Program-made: the position numbers and the translations under genes
Notes under the pieces: generated by a model
The model's input: only the letters and a program-made list of their open reading frames with translations
The model's database searches: none
Told to the model about the DNA's origin: nothing
In this document: positions 34,237 through 43,175 of the stretch, piece after piece
How the letters are laid out: each line of letters begins with the position of its first letter
Numbering within the stretch: the stretch's first letter is position 1
NCBI RefSeq assembly: GCF_003095375.1
Contig: NZ_QEHR01000004.1
Location: 310,001-374,000 of the forward strand
Source of the DNA: Marixanthomonas spongiae
Lineage (GTDB): Bacteria; Bacteroidota; Bacteroidia; Flavobacteriales; Flavobacteriaceae
Direction of reading: 5' to 3'
DNA length: 64,000 bases

Positions 34237-35244
34237 TTATTTTGCATTTTTCATAAATTCTTCCGCCTTTTCCATCATATTTACGCTGCCGCAGAAAAAA
34301 GGAACGCGCTGGTGCAGTTTGGTGGGCTCTATGTCCAAGATGCGGTTAAACCCATCACTGGCTTTTCCGCCAGCTTGTTCGGTCAATAAAGCCATGGGAT
34401 TGCATTCGTATAATAAACGCAGCTTTCCATCGGGGTTTTTAGAAGTGCTCGGGTAAATGTAAATGCCGCCTTTAATCAAATTTCTATGGAAGTCTGAAAC
34501 CATCGAGCCAATATACCTCGCAGTGTACGGCCGGTCGCCTTCTTCTTTTTGGCAGTATTTTATATAATCTTTCACACCCTGCGGAAAATGCACGTAATTC
34601 CCTTCGTTTACCGAGTAAATATGCCCGTCTTTGGGAAATTTCATATTGGGGTGCGACAAATAATAGGTGCCAATGGCAGGGTTTAATGTAAAGCCATTAA
34701 CCCCGTGGCCAGTAGTGTAAACGATCATCGTTGAGGTGCCATACACAATGTAGCCGGCGGCCACTTGCCGGTTTCCGGGCTGTAAAAAATCATCGATGGT
34801 TACAGGTGAACCGGAAGGCGTTATCCGTCTATAAATGGAAAAAATGGTCCCTACCGAAACATTTACGTCGATATTCGAAGAGCCATCCAACGGATCGATC
34901 AATACCACATATTTGTTATCGTTCTTTTCGTTGCGGCCTTTAATGGTAATAAAATCGTCTTCCTCTTCACTGGCTATCCCACAAACAATTTCCCTGTTGG
35001 TCAATGTTTTAATAAACGCTTCGTTAGCATAAACATCCAGCTTTTGCTGATCTTCACCTTGTATATTTTGATCGCCGACGGCACCGAGAATATCGACCAA
35101 ACCGGCTTTGTTCACTTCGTGGTTCACTACTTTAGCCGCCAAGCGAATGGAATTGATCAACCGCGATAACTCGCCCGAAGAGTACTTGAATTCCTCTTGA
35201 TTTTCAATAATAAATTCGCCTAAGGTTTTGTTTTTGTTTGCCAT
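34237..35244 (-). CDS. fbp: Class 1 fructose-1,6-bisphosphatase
   Basis: This 335-residue enzyme removes the 1-phosphate from fructose 1,6-bisphosphate, the committed step of gluconeogenesis. The signatures are all present: metal-binding EEEDDF (about 92-97), [20 protein letters not shown] (about 118-137) and [24 protein letters not shown] near residue 270-295 (the FBPase motif and catalytic Glu). The length fits the family. It diverges from the GNAT gene and precedes the small lipoprotein gene. Confidence 0.96.
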   Translation of the reverse strand: MANKNKTLGEFIIENQEEFKYSSGELSRLINSIRLAAKVVNHEVNKAGLVDILGAVGDQNIQGEDQQKLDVYANEAFIKTLTNREIVCGIASEEEDDFITIKGRNEKNDNKYVVLIDPLDGSSNIDVNVSVGTIFSIYRRITPSGSPVTIDDFLQPGNRQVAAGYIVYGTSTMIVYTTGHGVNGFTLNPAIGTYYLSHPNMKFPKDGHIYSVNEGNYVHFPQGVKDYIKYCQKEEGDRPYTARYIGSMVSDFHRNLIKGGIYIYPSTSKNPDGKLRLLYECNPMALLTEQAGGKASDGFNRILDIEPTKLHQRVPFFCGSVNMMEKAEEFMKNAK

Positions 35245-35282
35245 TTTTATCTAAATAGGTGCATTTTAGTCGCAAATATCGA

Positions 35283-35290
35283 TATTTTTG
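35283..35290 (+). promoter_or_regulatory. -7 box of the GNAT-aspartate kinase operon
   Basis: TATTTTTG matches the TAnnTTTG consensus 32 bp ahead of the GNAT start codon. A -33 TTG is not clear (a TTTTAG lies about 15 bp upstream). Confidence 0.5.
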
Positions 35291-35322
35291 TCCAAAGCGT
35301 ATTTTAATTAAACCGAAAAAAG

Positions 35323-35805
35323 ATGGATTTCAACATTCGCAAAAGTACCAAAGAAGACATGCCGGCCGTATTGCACTTGATAAAAGAACTGGCCGATTAC
35401 GAAAAAATGGAACACGAAGTGGAAATAACCACCGAAGATTTGATAAGAGAAGGCTTTGGCGAACATTCCCTCTTTGACTGTTTTATTGCCGAAAAAGAGG
35501 ACGGCGAAGTAGTGGGAATGGCATTGGTCTATTTTCGGTTTTCAACCTGGAAAGGGAAAACGCTTCACTTGGAAGATTTAATGGTAAAAAAGGAATACCG
35601 GGGCAAAGGCTTGGGGATTGCCATATATTCCGAAGTGATACAATACGGTGCCTCCCACGGCGTAAAACGTATAGAATGGATTGTGCTGGACTGGAACAAA
35701 AACGCCATTAAGTTTTATGAAGATACCGGTGCTGAACTGCAAAAGCAATGGTACACCGTGCAAATGGACGAAGAAGGAATTAAAAAATTTGTTGAAAATT
35801 TGTAG
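35323..35805 (+). CDS. GNAT family N-acetyltransferase (diamine acetyltransferase-like)
   Basis: This 160-residue acetyltransferase has the acetyl-CoA-binding motif A (LEDLMVKKEYRGKGLGIAIY, about 86-105) and the motif B segment WIVLDWNKNAIKFYE. The overall pattern (FNIRKSTKEDMPAVLHLIKELADYE at the N terminus and STWKGKTLHLEDL) is that of spermidine/spermine and thialysine acetyltransferases, suggesting a small amine substrate, but this is inference from family. The stop codon abuts the ATG of the aspartate kinase gene directly, so the two are co-transcribed. Confidence 0.85.
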   Translation: MDFNIRKSTKEDMPAVLHLIKELADYEKMEHEVEITTEDLIREGFGEHSLFDCFIAEKEDGEVVGMALVYFRFSTWKGKTLHLEDLMVKKEYRGKGLGIAIYSEVIQYGASHGVKRIEWIVLDWNKNAIKFYEDTGAELQKQWYTVQMDEEGIKKFVENL

Positions 35806-37062
35806 ATGAAAATATTCAAATTTGGAGGAGCGTCCATAAAAGATGCCGATGGCATTAATAACCTTGTAAAGGTGCTTGAAACAACGGGGGAAAAAAATTT
35901 GGTGGTGGTTGTTTCGGCAATGGGGAAAATGACCAATGCCTTGGAAAAAGTGGTTACGGCGCATTTGCAACAAGACGATAGGTTAAAAAACCAGCTTTCA
36001 AGCATCGAAAACTACCATTTTGATATTTTAAAAAAATTGTTCCCCAATCAAGAACATCCCATTTATAAAGCGGTCTCAGGCCTTTTTGATCAATTGAAAG
36101 CTTTTTTGGCTTCTTCAAAATCCAAAAACCACGCATTTGTGTATGATCAAATAGTGAGTTATGGCGAGTTGGTTTCAACAACCATCGTTTCCACGTTTCT
36201 TTCCGAAAAAAACATCTCCAATACATGGCTCGACGTTCGCGGCTGTATCAAGACCGATTCCAATTACCGCGACGCAAAAGTAGATTGGGACGTGACCCAA
36301 AAGCGAATTACCGATAAAGTGAGCCCAATGGGAATTACCATTACCCAAGGGTTTTTAGGAGCGGAACATGAAAATAACTTTACCACTACCTTAGGGCGCG
36401 AAGGGAGCGATTATACCGCAGCGATTTTTGCCTACTGCCTAAACGCTATATCGGTGACCATTTGGAAAGACGTTCCCGGCGTGTTGAACGCCGATCCCAG
36501 GTATTTCAGCAAAACGCAGTTGTTGAATAAAATTTCCTACCGGGAAGCGATTGAACTTGCCTTTTACGGCGCGTCGGTCATTCACCCAAAAACGTTGCAG
36601 CCCTTGCAGCGAAAGGAAATCCCGTTGTACGTAAAATCGTTTTACAGCCCTCATGATGCCGGCACTTGCGTGGGCAAAGGCGTTGCATTAGACCCTAAAA
36701 CCTCCTGCTTTATCTTGAAAGACAACTTAGTGCTTATTTCGCTGTCTTCATTAGATTTTAGTTTTATGATGGAAGACAACATAGGCGATGTCTTTAAGTG
36801 GTTGCACCAATACAAAATGAAAGTTGAATTGATACAGAATTCGGCCATTAGTTTTTCGGTTTGTGTGGACAATAAATTCAATACCCTTGACGCGCTATTG
36901 GTGAAACTACGAGAAAAATTCAGGGTAAAATGGAATGAAGGGGTTACCCTTTACACGGTGCGGCATTCGGCTGTTTCAGAAATTAAAGCTTTGACCGAAA
37001 ACCGTAAAGTGCTGTTAAAACAGGAAAGCAGGGGCACGGTGCAAATTGTAGTGGAAAATTAG
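35806..37062 (+). CDS. Aspartate kinase
   Basis: This 418-residue kinase phosphorylates aspartate in the lysine, methionine and threonine pathway. KFGGASIKDADG at 5-16 is the ATP-binding start (the canonical motif has KFGGTS), followed by VVVSAMGKMTN, the GREGSDYTAAIFA catalytic motif (about 203-215), WKDVPGVLNADPR and YREAIELAFYGASVIHPK. The C-terminal 110 residues are ACT-like and could mediate feedback inhibition. It is monofunctional, with no homoserine dehydrogenase part. It follows the GNAT gene with no gap and precedes the OlsF-like gene by 67 bp. Confidence 0.9.
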   Translation: MKIFKFGGASIKDADGINNLVKVLETTGEKNLVVVVSAMGKMTNALEKVVTAHLQQDDRLKNQLSSIENYHFDILKKLFPNQEHPIYKAVSGLFDQLKAFLASSKSKNHAFVYDQIVSYGELVSTTIVSTFLSEKNISNTWLDVRGCIKTDSNYRDAKVDWDVTQKRITDKVSPMGITITQGFLGAEHENNFTTTLGREGSDYTAAIFAYCLNAISVTIWKDVPGVLNADPRYFSKTQLLNKISYREAIELAFYGASVIHPKTLQPLQRKEIPLYVKSFYSPHDAGTCVGKGVALDPKTSCFILKDNLVLISLSSLDFSFMMEDNIGDVFKWLHQYKMKVELIQNSAISFSVCVDNKFNTLDALLVKLREKFRVKWNEGVTLYTVRHSAVSEIKALTENRKVLLKQESRGTVQIVVEN

Positions 37063-37077
37063 TTGGATTGCTTTCCT

Positions 37078-37085
37078 TATATTTG
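37078..37085 (+). promoter_or_regulatory. -7 box of the OlsF-like gene
   Basis: A perfect TATATTTG lies in the 67-bp gap, 44 bp before the start codon at 37130. No well-placed -33 TTG is visible, so the call is tentative. Confidence 0.45.
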
Positions 37086-37129
37086 TGAAAGCTACAAACG
37101 ATGCTGCCTCTTAAAAAACAAAAACACCT

Positions 37130-38947
37130 ATGGGATTAGTGAATGCTAAAGAAGTGGCTAAGGCCATCAACGTCGATAACCTCGGCTTTCTGGGCACCTT
37201 TATGGGCTGGTCCCTTATGAAGGTGTTGAACATTTCCACCCTTAATAAAATCTATGACCGCAACAAGCATTTAAGCGATTTGGAGTTTATAAACGCCCTA
37301 CTGGATGAATTTGAAATCAATTTTGAAATCCCTGAAGAAGATTTAAAACGGATTCCTAAAAAAGGGCCATTCATAACCATTTCCAACCATCCGTTGGGCG
37401 GAATAGACGGTATTCTTTTGCTGAAATTATTATTGGAACAACGCCCCGATTTTAAGATCATTGCCAATTTTCTGTTGCACCGCATTGAGCCACTGAAGCC
37501 TTTTGTAATGCCCGTTAACCCTTTTGAGAACCGAAAAGACGTGAAATCCAGCCTCATGGGGTTCAAACACGCATTGGCGCATGTAAAAGAAGGTCATCCC
37601 TTAGGTATTTTCCCAGCCGGGGAAGTTTCAACGTATAGGGACGATAAATTGTTGGTGGACAAACCTTGGGAGCCGGCCGCTATGAAATTGATTAAAAAAG
37701 CCGAAGTGCCTGTTGTTCCCATTTATTTTCACGCCAAGAACAGCAAATTGTTCTACCGCATGGCAAAACTGAACGATACCCTACGTACCGCAAAACTCCC
37801 TTCGGAATTATTGACTCAAAAAGAACGGGTGATCAAAGTGCGCATTGGGAATGCCATTTCGGTAAAAGATCAAGCCGAACACGAATCGTTAGAAGATTTT
37901 ACCAACATCCTTAGGCGAAAAACGTATGTGTTGGCCAATCCTTTTCAGAAGAAAAAATCAATCAATACCTTGCCCACTGCTTTAAAAATACCCAAATTGC
38001 CCAAAAAAATTGCAGGCCCTATCCCTGTAAAAGACTTGGAAAGTGAAGTTGAAAAGCTACGTGAAAACGACAAACGGCTGCTCATTAGTAAAAACTACGA
38101 GGTTTTTTTGGCTCAGGCCGAGACCATTCCCAATATTCTGCGCGAAATAGGACGCCTACGTGAAATCACGTTTCGGGAAGTGGGAGAAGGGACCAACAAT
38201 GCTGTTGATCTGGACGATTTTGATGCCTATTACCACCATATGTTCTTGTGGGACAATGAGGCAAAAAAGCTGGCCGGCGCCTACCGGATGGGACTTGGGG
38301 AGCAAATTTTCAAACAGTTTGGTATCGATGGGTTTTACCTTCAAGATCTTTTTCGTTTTGATCCGGAACTCTTTCCTATGATGAGCAAAAGCATCGAAAT
38401 GGGCAGGGCATTTATCATTAAAGAATATCAATTGCGGCCCATGCCACTGTTTTTGTTGTGGAAAGGCATTGTGCATACCACGCTTAGATTCCCGAACCAT
38501 CGGTATTTAATTGGTGGGGTGAGCATTAGCAATAAGTTTTCCGATTTCAGTAAAAGTTTGATGATCGAGTTTATGAAATCGAACTACTATGATCCTTATG
38601 TCGCCCAATACATAAAACCCAAAAAAGAATACAAAGTGAGGCTGAAAGATGCCGACAAAGATTTTATTTTTGACGAAAGCGAAGCCGATCTCAATAAATT
38701 CGATAAAATAATCGATGAAGTGGAGCCTGGCAATCTACGACTTCCGGTATTGATAAAAAAATACATTAAACAAAACGCTAAAGTGGTGGCTTTTAATGTA
38801 GATCCGTTGTTTAACAATGCGGTAGATGGTTTAATGTACATCCGTATTGCCGATTTGCCCGAAAGCACGGTAAAACCCGTTATGGAAGAGTTTCAAGAGG
38901 AATTGGAAAAAAAATACGCCAACGGAGGAAAAAAAGAAGAGGAATAG
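37130..38947 (+). CDS. olsF: Bifunctional acyltransferase, ornithine-lipid synthase OlsF-like
   Basis: This 605-residue protein joins two acyltransferase modules. The N-terminal half is PlsC/LPLAT-like with NHPLGGIDG (86-94) and FPAGEVS (about 160), equivalents of the NHxxxxD and FPEGTR motifs. The C-terminal half, from about 320, is a GNAT-type OlsB-like N-acyltransferase (REITFREVGEGTNNA, then LFRFDPELFPMMSKSIEMGRAFI). That order matches OlsF, reported to make ornithine lipids by itself in Serratia and with a relative in Flavobacterium johnsoniae. It would acylate ornithine at the inner membrane, giving a phosphorus-free lipid. The His-to-Asp spacing is five residues rather than four. The stop is 1 bp from that of the convergent DUF1206 gene. 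Confidence 0.8.
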   Translation: MGLVNAKEVAKAINVDNLGFLGTFMGWSLMKVLNISTLNKIYDRNKHLSDLEFINALLDEFEINFEIPEEDLKRIPKKGPFITISNHPLGGIDGILLLKLLLEQRPDFKIIANFLLHRIEPLKPFVMPVNPFENRKDVKSSLMGFKHALAHVKEGHPLGIFPAGEVSTYRDDKLLVDKPWEPAAMKLIKKAEVPVVPIYFHAKNSKLFYRMAKLNDTLRTAKLPSELLTQKERVIKVRIGNAISVKDQAEHESLEDFTNILRRKTYVLANPFQKKKSINTLPTALKIPKLPKKIAGPIPVKDLESEVEKLRENDKRLLISKNYEVFLAQAETIPNILREIGRLREITFREVGEGTNNAVDLDDFDAYYHHMFLWDNEAKKLAGAYRMGLGEQIFKQFGIDGFYLQDLFRFDPELFPMMSKSIEMGRAFIIKEYQLRPMPLFLLWKGIVHTTLRFPNHRYLIGGVSISNKFSDFSKSLMIEFMKSNYYDPYVAQYIKPKKEYKVRLKDADKDFIFDESEADLNKFDKIIDEVEPGNLRLPVLIKKYIKQNAKVVAFNVDPLFNNAVDGLMYIRIADLPESTVKPVMEEFQEELEKKYANGGKKEEE

Positions 38948-38948
38948 C

Positions 38949-39716
38949 TTAGTTAACGCTTAAACTACTGTACTTGGCTTTTATCATCATGAAAACCCCG
39001 TAAGCGATGAGCCCAAGGGCAATAACCCCCAAAACCACCGAGCCAAATTCATCTTGAAGAAAACCAAAAGCTTGTGTTTTATCCACTTTTTCGGTAGCTT
39101 CAGAAAAAGCTCTCCTAAACATTAAAAAAGCCATAATGGCCACAACGATGCCCCGGGCGGTAAGTCCAATCTTGGCTGCTGGCAACAACGCTTTTTTTGC
39201 TTTTTTGTCCAACCCTGCTTCGTCAAGCTCTTCCCTAAATTTACCGGAATACGCTTGATAGAACTAATAAACGGACTTAACCAGTAAAGCCAAACCTATT
39301 GCGATTGCCACAGCCTTGATGTCAAGCATGTTCAGGAGAAAAGAATTTTCCCCGCCTCCTGAAGTGTTTCCCAGTACCTGTTTACTTGCTGAAAAGGCCA
39401 AAAAGCCGTAGAATGCGCCGCTTATAAAATAACTGAAACGTTTTACCAGTGCTTTAAATTCAGTGCCGTTGTTTTTAGGATCGGCAAAAGCTTGGTACCA
39501 CCGCCAAAAAACGTAGCCCAGAAGCCCAATGGCTGTGATGATGAGCAATACCTTGCCAAATGGCTGTTTAGAAATAAAGTCCAGTGCATTGCTGCTGCCA
39601 GACTTTTGACCGCCGAGACCAAACGCCGCAAAAGCGGTTAGACCCCCAATTAAGACATATACAAACCCTTTTGTGGCGACCCCGAAACGGGCAAAATTTT
39701 GTTTTTTGTTTCCCAT
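38949..39716 (-). pseudogene. DUF1206 membrane protein interrupted by an in-frame amber codon
   Basis: The reading frame from the ATG at 39716 (MGNKKQNFARFGVATKGFVY) continues in one frame to 38949, broken only by TAG at 39266-39264. Both halves fit a DUF1206 protein of about 255 residues: paired membrane segments before the stop (ending LLVKSVY) and, after it, FYQAYSGKFREEL, DKKAKKALLPAAKIG and a last helix pair. A single C-to-T change of CAG (Gln) would explain the stop. It could be a recent nonsense mutation, a base error, or a read-through site. A separate 87-residue gene beginning at the TTG at 39212 is less likely. The function of DUF1206 is unknown. Confidence 0.75.
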
Positions 39717-39780
39717 CTCAATTTTAATTGCTGTGTCAAGGTACTGATAAAAAGCAATATAGAGGCTATAATTCGGAAGA

Positions 39781-40497
39781 TTAACGATATTCTGGATTTT
39801 CAAAATTCCACCGGGTGCCATCGTCCCAGTCGGCACGGGAGTTTCCGTAGGCGGGATAGCCGTCTTGCTCTTTTAGCATCTTGGCCAAGTGCAACAGGTT
39901 GTAGGTCATAAACGTAGTGTTGCGGTTGGTGAAACTGTTGTTTTTGGCACCGCTTTCTTCATCTCTGTAACTGGGGCCAGGCCCTGCTTCGCCAATCCAA
40001 CCACAATCTGCTTGCGGCGGAATGCTGTAGCCTACGTGCTGCAAAGAATATAAAATGTTCATGGCACAATGTTTAATACCGTCCTCATTGCCGGTAATGA
40101 TACAGCCGCCTGCTTTTCCGTAGAAATAATATTGTCCTTTGTCGTTTTGTTTGCCGCTCATTGCATACAGACGTTCAATGAGTTTGGTGGCTTCGGAAGA
40201 TTTGTCCCCTAACCAAATTGGGGTGCCGATAATTAAAATATCGGCGGCGTCCACCTTTTCCCAGAGTTTGGGCCACGCGTCGGTTTTGGTACCGTGCTCG
40301 GTCATATCAAAATACACGCCAGGTGCCACATCGTGATCGACAAAGCGGATAATTTCGACCGAAACACCTTCCGCTTTCATAATATGTGCCGAAACATCGA
40401 TCAAGCCACGGGTATGGCTCATTCTTGGCGACTGCTTTAAAGTACAATTAACATACAGTGCGCTGAGGTTGCTGAAATCTGGTTTTTCTGAAGCCAT
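39781..40497 (-). CDS. Flavodoxin-fold NAD(P)H-dependent oxidoreductase
   Basis: This 238-residue protein has the flavodoxin-like fold of NADPH-dependent FMN reductases: ALYVNCTLKQSPRMSHTRGLID near the N terminus (phosphate loop), DILIIGTPIWLGDKSSEATK in the middle (the flavin-contacting PIWLG), and GKAGGCIITGNEDGIKHCAMN. It probably reduces flavin or quinone-type substrates in the cytoplasm; the substrate is unknown. It is a single minus-strand gene between the DUF1206 gene and the terminator of the TM2 gene. Confidence 0.85.
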   Translation of the reverse strand: MASEKPDFSNLSALYVNCTLKQSPRMSHTRGLIDVSAHIMKAEGVSVEIIRFVDHDVAPGVYFDMTEHGTKTDAWPKLWEKVDAADILIIGTPIWLGDKSSEATKLIERLYAMSGKQNDKGQYYFYGKAGGCIITGNEDGIKHCAMNILYSLQHVGYSIPPQADCGWIGEAGPGPSYRDEESGAKNNSFTNRNTTFMTYNLLHLAKMLKEQDGYPAYGNSRADWDDGTRWNFENPEYR

Positions 40498-40564
40498 AAG
40501 TGTCCTTTTTTGTATTCGATAGGTCGAAAGAGAACAAGGATACTTTCGGGTTACCGAAATAAAA

Positions 40565-40591
40565 AATCCCCAAAGAATTTCATTGGGGATT
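40565..40591 (-). terminator. Terminator downstream of the TM2 gene
   Basis: A 9-bp perfect stem AATCCCCAA/TTGGGGATT (40565-40573 and 40583-40591) has a T run on the minus-strand side, ending the long operon that begins at rsmA and finishes with the TM2 gene. Confidence 0.8.
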
Positions 40592-40623
40592 GATAATGTT
40601 AGTTAACCTGAGTTGTAAAGAAA

Positions 40624-41022
40624 TTAAAACCAAGGTTTCTCACCCACTTGGTAGGTGTTGTAAAACTCTTCATCGCTTTTGGTAAGGTAAATGATGCCTT
40701 CGATAAGGCCTACGATACCAGTGGCCATTAAAATGAAAATTCCAACTCCTAAACAGGACGTGGCATAGCCAATCAATGAAGCGACCAAAAGGATGATACC
40801 TTCTTTATTATACCCTAAAATAAATTTGTGAATGCCCAATGAACCTAATACAATGGCCAAGATGCCGGCCATTAGTTTTTTGTTGTCTTGGTTTTGCGTG
40901 GCTTGGTTCCAGCCTTCTTTAAATTCGTTGGCCGAACTTTTGGCTTCATTTTCAAAATTTCCAGCAGTATTGTCGGTGTTTTTTTTGGTGCTGTCGTAAT
41001 CTTCGTTTGTATTTTGTTCCAT
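40624..41022 (-). CDS. TM2 domain protein
   Basis: This 132-residue membrane protein has a polar, Asn- and Asp-rich N-terminal 50 residues and a C-terminal TM2 domain with two membrane helices. The marker sequence is LGSLGIHKFILGYNKEGIILL, followed by a Gly-rich second helix (IGYATSCLGVGIFILMATGIVGLIEGI). The family's function is unknown. It is the last gene before the terminator at 40565-40591 and starts 44 bp after the VOC gene. Confidence 0.85.
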   Translation of the reverse strand: MEQNTNEDYDSTKKNTDNTAGNFENEAKSSANEFKEGWNQATQNQDNKKLMAGILAIVLGSLGIHKFILGYNKEGIILLVASLIGYATSCLGVGIFILMATGIVGLIEGIIYLTKSDEEFYNTYQVGEKPWF

Positions 41023-41066
41023 AATTGCGTTTGGTTAAATTTTATGCAATGTAAATGTAACAAAAA

Positions 41067-41456
41067 TTATGATATGAAAGCACTATCTATTGGTTCCCAA
41101 AGTTCTATTTTGTTTCCTTCGGGATCGAGTATCCAACCAAATTTCCCGTATTCGTATTCCTCTATTTCACCCACAACGGTTACGCCTTCTTCTTTGAGTG
41201 TTTTGAGTAATTCAACTAAATTTTCAACCCGGAAATTCATCATAAATTCTTTTTCGCTGGGTTTAAAGTATTCTGTATTCTCATCAAAAGGGCTCCATTG
41301 TGTGGAACATTTGTTGCCTTTTTCGTCGTTCCACCAAAAGGTACAGCCGTAGTCATCCGTGTTTAGCCCTAAATGTTTGTTATACCAGTTTCTTACGGCT
41401 TTTGGATCTTTGCTTTTGAAAAAGAATCCGCCTAAGCCTGTCACTCTTTTTTTCAT
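41067..41456 (-). CDS. VOC (glyoxalase/bleomycin-resistance fold) protein
   Basis: This 129-residue protein shows the beta-alpha-beta-beta-beta pattern of the vicinal oxygen chelate superfamily: GLGGFFFKSKDPKAVRNWYNKHLG at the start, then YGCTFWWND and the C-terminal metal-ligand motif GKFGWILDPEGNKIELWEP. It may be a small dioxygenase or lyase; the substrate is unknown. It sits 4 bp after the 2-hydroxyacid dehydrogenase gene in the rsmA operon. Confidence 0.85.
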   Translation of the reverse strand: MKKRVTGLGGFFFKSKDPKAVRNWYNKHLGLNTDDYGCTFWWNDEKGNKCSTQWSPFDENTEYFKPSEKEFMMNFRVENLVELLKTLKEEGVTVVGEIEEYEYGKFGWILDPEGNKIELWEPIDSAFIS

Positions 41457-41460
41457 GTGT

Positions 41461-42402
41461 CTAATTTTTAAATTTTTCCAATATTTTCTCTACAATCGTT
41501 TCGGCTAATTTTATTCTGCTTTCAACCGTCCAACCAGCTATATGCGGACTTACCATCACTTGTTCCATTTGTAGCAATTGCTGAAGCGGTACGGGCATTT
41601 CTTCTGAAGTGAAAAGCGATTCGAACGAGAGTTTTTCATATTCCAGCACATCAAGGCCTGCTCCCAGAACTTTTCCGCTTTGCAAGGCTGAAACCAAATC
41701 GGCTGTTATTACACTTTTTCCACGAGCGGTGTTAATGAACCAAAACGGTTTGCTGAAACTGTTGATAAAATTGGTATTGATCATTTTATCGGTCAAAGGC
41801 GTCCAAGGGGTGTGCAGGCTAAGTACATCTGCCATTTCCTGTAGGGTTTTAAGCGAAACTTGTGTTGCATGTTTGTCGCCTACATCGTCTTTAATGTCAT
41901 AACACAGCACAGTACAATCAAAACCTTGCAGTTTTTTGGCAAAAGCTTTGCCCATATTTCCGTAGCCAATAAGACCGACTGTTTTTCCGTCCAGTTCGGT
42001 GCCCCGGTTGGCTTCCCGGTTCCATTGGCCTTTTTTTACCTCGGAATTTGCTTTGTTCAACTTATTGAACAAGGACAACAACATTCCTAAAGCATGTTCG
42101 CCCACGGCATTTCGGTTGCCTTCCGGGGCGGCGATTAAATGGATATTCTTGCTTCTGGCATATTCAGTATCGATACTTTCAAGACCGGCGCCAACACGGG
42201 CGATAAATTTCAGATTTTTGGCGGCATCGATAAATTGTTGGTCTATTTTAAAGCGGCTTCTAATAACAACGCCATCGTAGTTTTTTATCTTTTTTTCAAT
42301 TTCTTCTTTTGAGGCGGAGTAATCTTCATCATTCACATAACCAGCATTAGAAAGCCGTTCTACTAAAAGCGGATGGTTTTTATCTAAGTGAAGGATTTTC
42401 AT
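41461..42402 (-). CDS. D-2-hydroxyacid dehydrogenase
   Basis: This 313-residue NAD-dependent dehydrogenase belongs to the D-3-phosphoglycerate dehydrogenase-like family. ARVGAGLESIDTEYA holds the substrate Arg, GLIGYGNMGKAFA (about 145-157) is the Rossmann dinucleotide motif, LHTPWTPLTDKMI and NTARGKSV follow, and the catalytic Glu and His are in GAGLDVLEYE and SPHIAGWT. It lacks a C-terminal ACT domain, so it need not be serine-inhibited. It could make phosphohydroxypyruvate or act on another 2-keto acid. The next gene upstream, the cupin, is 3 bp away. Confidence 0.88.
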   Translation of the reverse strand: MKILHLDKNHPLLVERLSNAGYVNDEDYSASKEEIEKKIKNYDGVVIRSRFKIDQQFIDAAKNLKFIARVGAGLESIDTEYARSKNIHLIAAPEGNRNAVGEHALGMLLSLFNKLNKANSEVKKGQWNREANRGTELDGKTVGLIGYGNMGKAFAKKLQGFDCTVLCYDIKDDVGDKHATQVSLKTLQEMADVLSLHTPWTPLTDKMINTNFINSFSKPFWFINTARGKSVITADLVSALQSGKVLGAGLDVLEYEKLSFESLFTSEEMPVPLQQLLQMEQVMVSPHIAGWTVESRIKLAETIVEKILEKFKN

Positions 42403-42405
42403 GGG

Positions 42406-42771
42406 TTAGATTTTTGGATAGTTGGAAATTGTTTTTTCATCATTAACATTTCCGGTATGTTTCGTGGTTTGTTTTTCAAACAGCAACACGTGCACCTCTT
42501 GACCATTTTGGGTTTTGGGGCAATGTTCCACCCCTTTGGGGACCACAATCAGTTCACCTTCTTTGACCACTTCAACTTTATCGCGAAAATGCATTTCAAG
42601 GGTTCCTTTCTGCACAAAAAATAGCTCGTCTTCATTTTCGTGTTTATGCCAAACAAATTCATCCTTCAGTTTTGCGAGAAGCACTTGCATGTCATCTACA
42701 ACAGCTATTTGATGCGGATGCCAATGTTTACTGAATGATGTGAATTTTTTCTGAAGGTTTATTGCATTCAA
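42406..42771 (-). CDS. Cupin domain protein
   Basis: This 121-residue protein is a single cupin beta-barrel: HKHENEDELFFVQKGTLEMH (about 50-69) is motif 1 with the metal-binding His and Glu residues, and VVPKGVEHCP is motif 2. Such small cupins often act as isomerases or dioxygenases, or as binding proteins; no substrate can be named. It follows the thioesterase gene by 11 bp and precedes the dehydrogenase by 3 bp. Confidence 0.87.
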   Translation of the reverse strand: MNAINLQKKFTSFSKHWHPHQIAVVDDMQVLLAKLKDEFVWHKHENEDELFFVQKGTLEMHFRDKVEVVKEGELIVVPKGVEHCPKTQNGQEVHVLLFEKQTTKHTGNVNDEKTISNYPKI

Positions 42772-42782
42772 TTTCTATCGGT

Positions 42783-43175
42783 TTATAGAAACAAATTACG
42801 AATTTCTTCGGTAATTCGTGTAGGTTTTTGCGATTTTAGTTCAACAAAACACCACAGGGTTTTAGCATTGACCATTGTTTTTCCGTCTTTTTTTCTGAAA
42901 ATCTTGTAATGACGTTCGCTTTTTACGCCTTCGGCAGAGGTAACCCACGTTTCAATTTGCAGTTCTTCGCCTTCAAAAGCCGGGTTTTTGTATTCGATAA
43001 AATGGTTAAGCACCACCCAGAAGTAGTTGGAATGCAGTTCTTTTGGTGCTTTCGAGAACCAGTGTTTTTCAGCAATGTCGATGCACCATTGTAAATAGGT
43101 GATATTGTTGACGTGACCATTGACATCGATTGCCGATTTGGGAACAGTGAAGGTATTTGAAAAAACCGCGCTCAA
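42783..43175 (-). CDS. Acyl-CoA thioesterase (4HBT hotdog family)
   Basis: This 130-residue protein has the hotdog fold of the 4-hydroxybenzoyl-CoA thioesterase group. AIDVNGHVNNITYLQW (about 16-31) carries the active-site segment in which Asp is usual (here Asn at two positions), and EYKNPAFEGEELQIETWV follows. It likely hydrolyses acyl-CoA esters in the cytoplasm. The start codon overlaps the end of mgtE by 4 bp. Confidence 0.85.
   Translation of the reverse strand: MSAVFSNTFTVPKSAIDVNGHVNNITYLQWCIDIAEKHWFSKAPKELHSNYFWVVLNHFIEYKNPAFEGEELQIETWVTSAEGVKSERHYKIFRKKDGKTMVNAKTLWCFVELKSQKPTRITEEIRNLFL

Noticed and set aside
38949-39212. Independent 87-residue gene starting at TTG 39212
   Set aside because: It is in the same frame as the upstream 190-residue reading frame and completes a DUF1206 protein; the apparent Met is a TTG inside the gene.
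39204-39266. Frameshift in the DUF1206 gene
   Set aside because: Frame arithmetic shows both parts are in one frame, so the break is a stop codon, not a frameshift.
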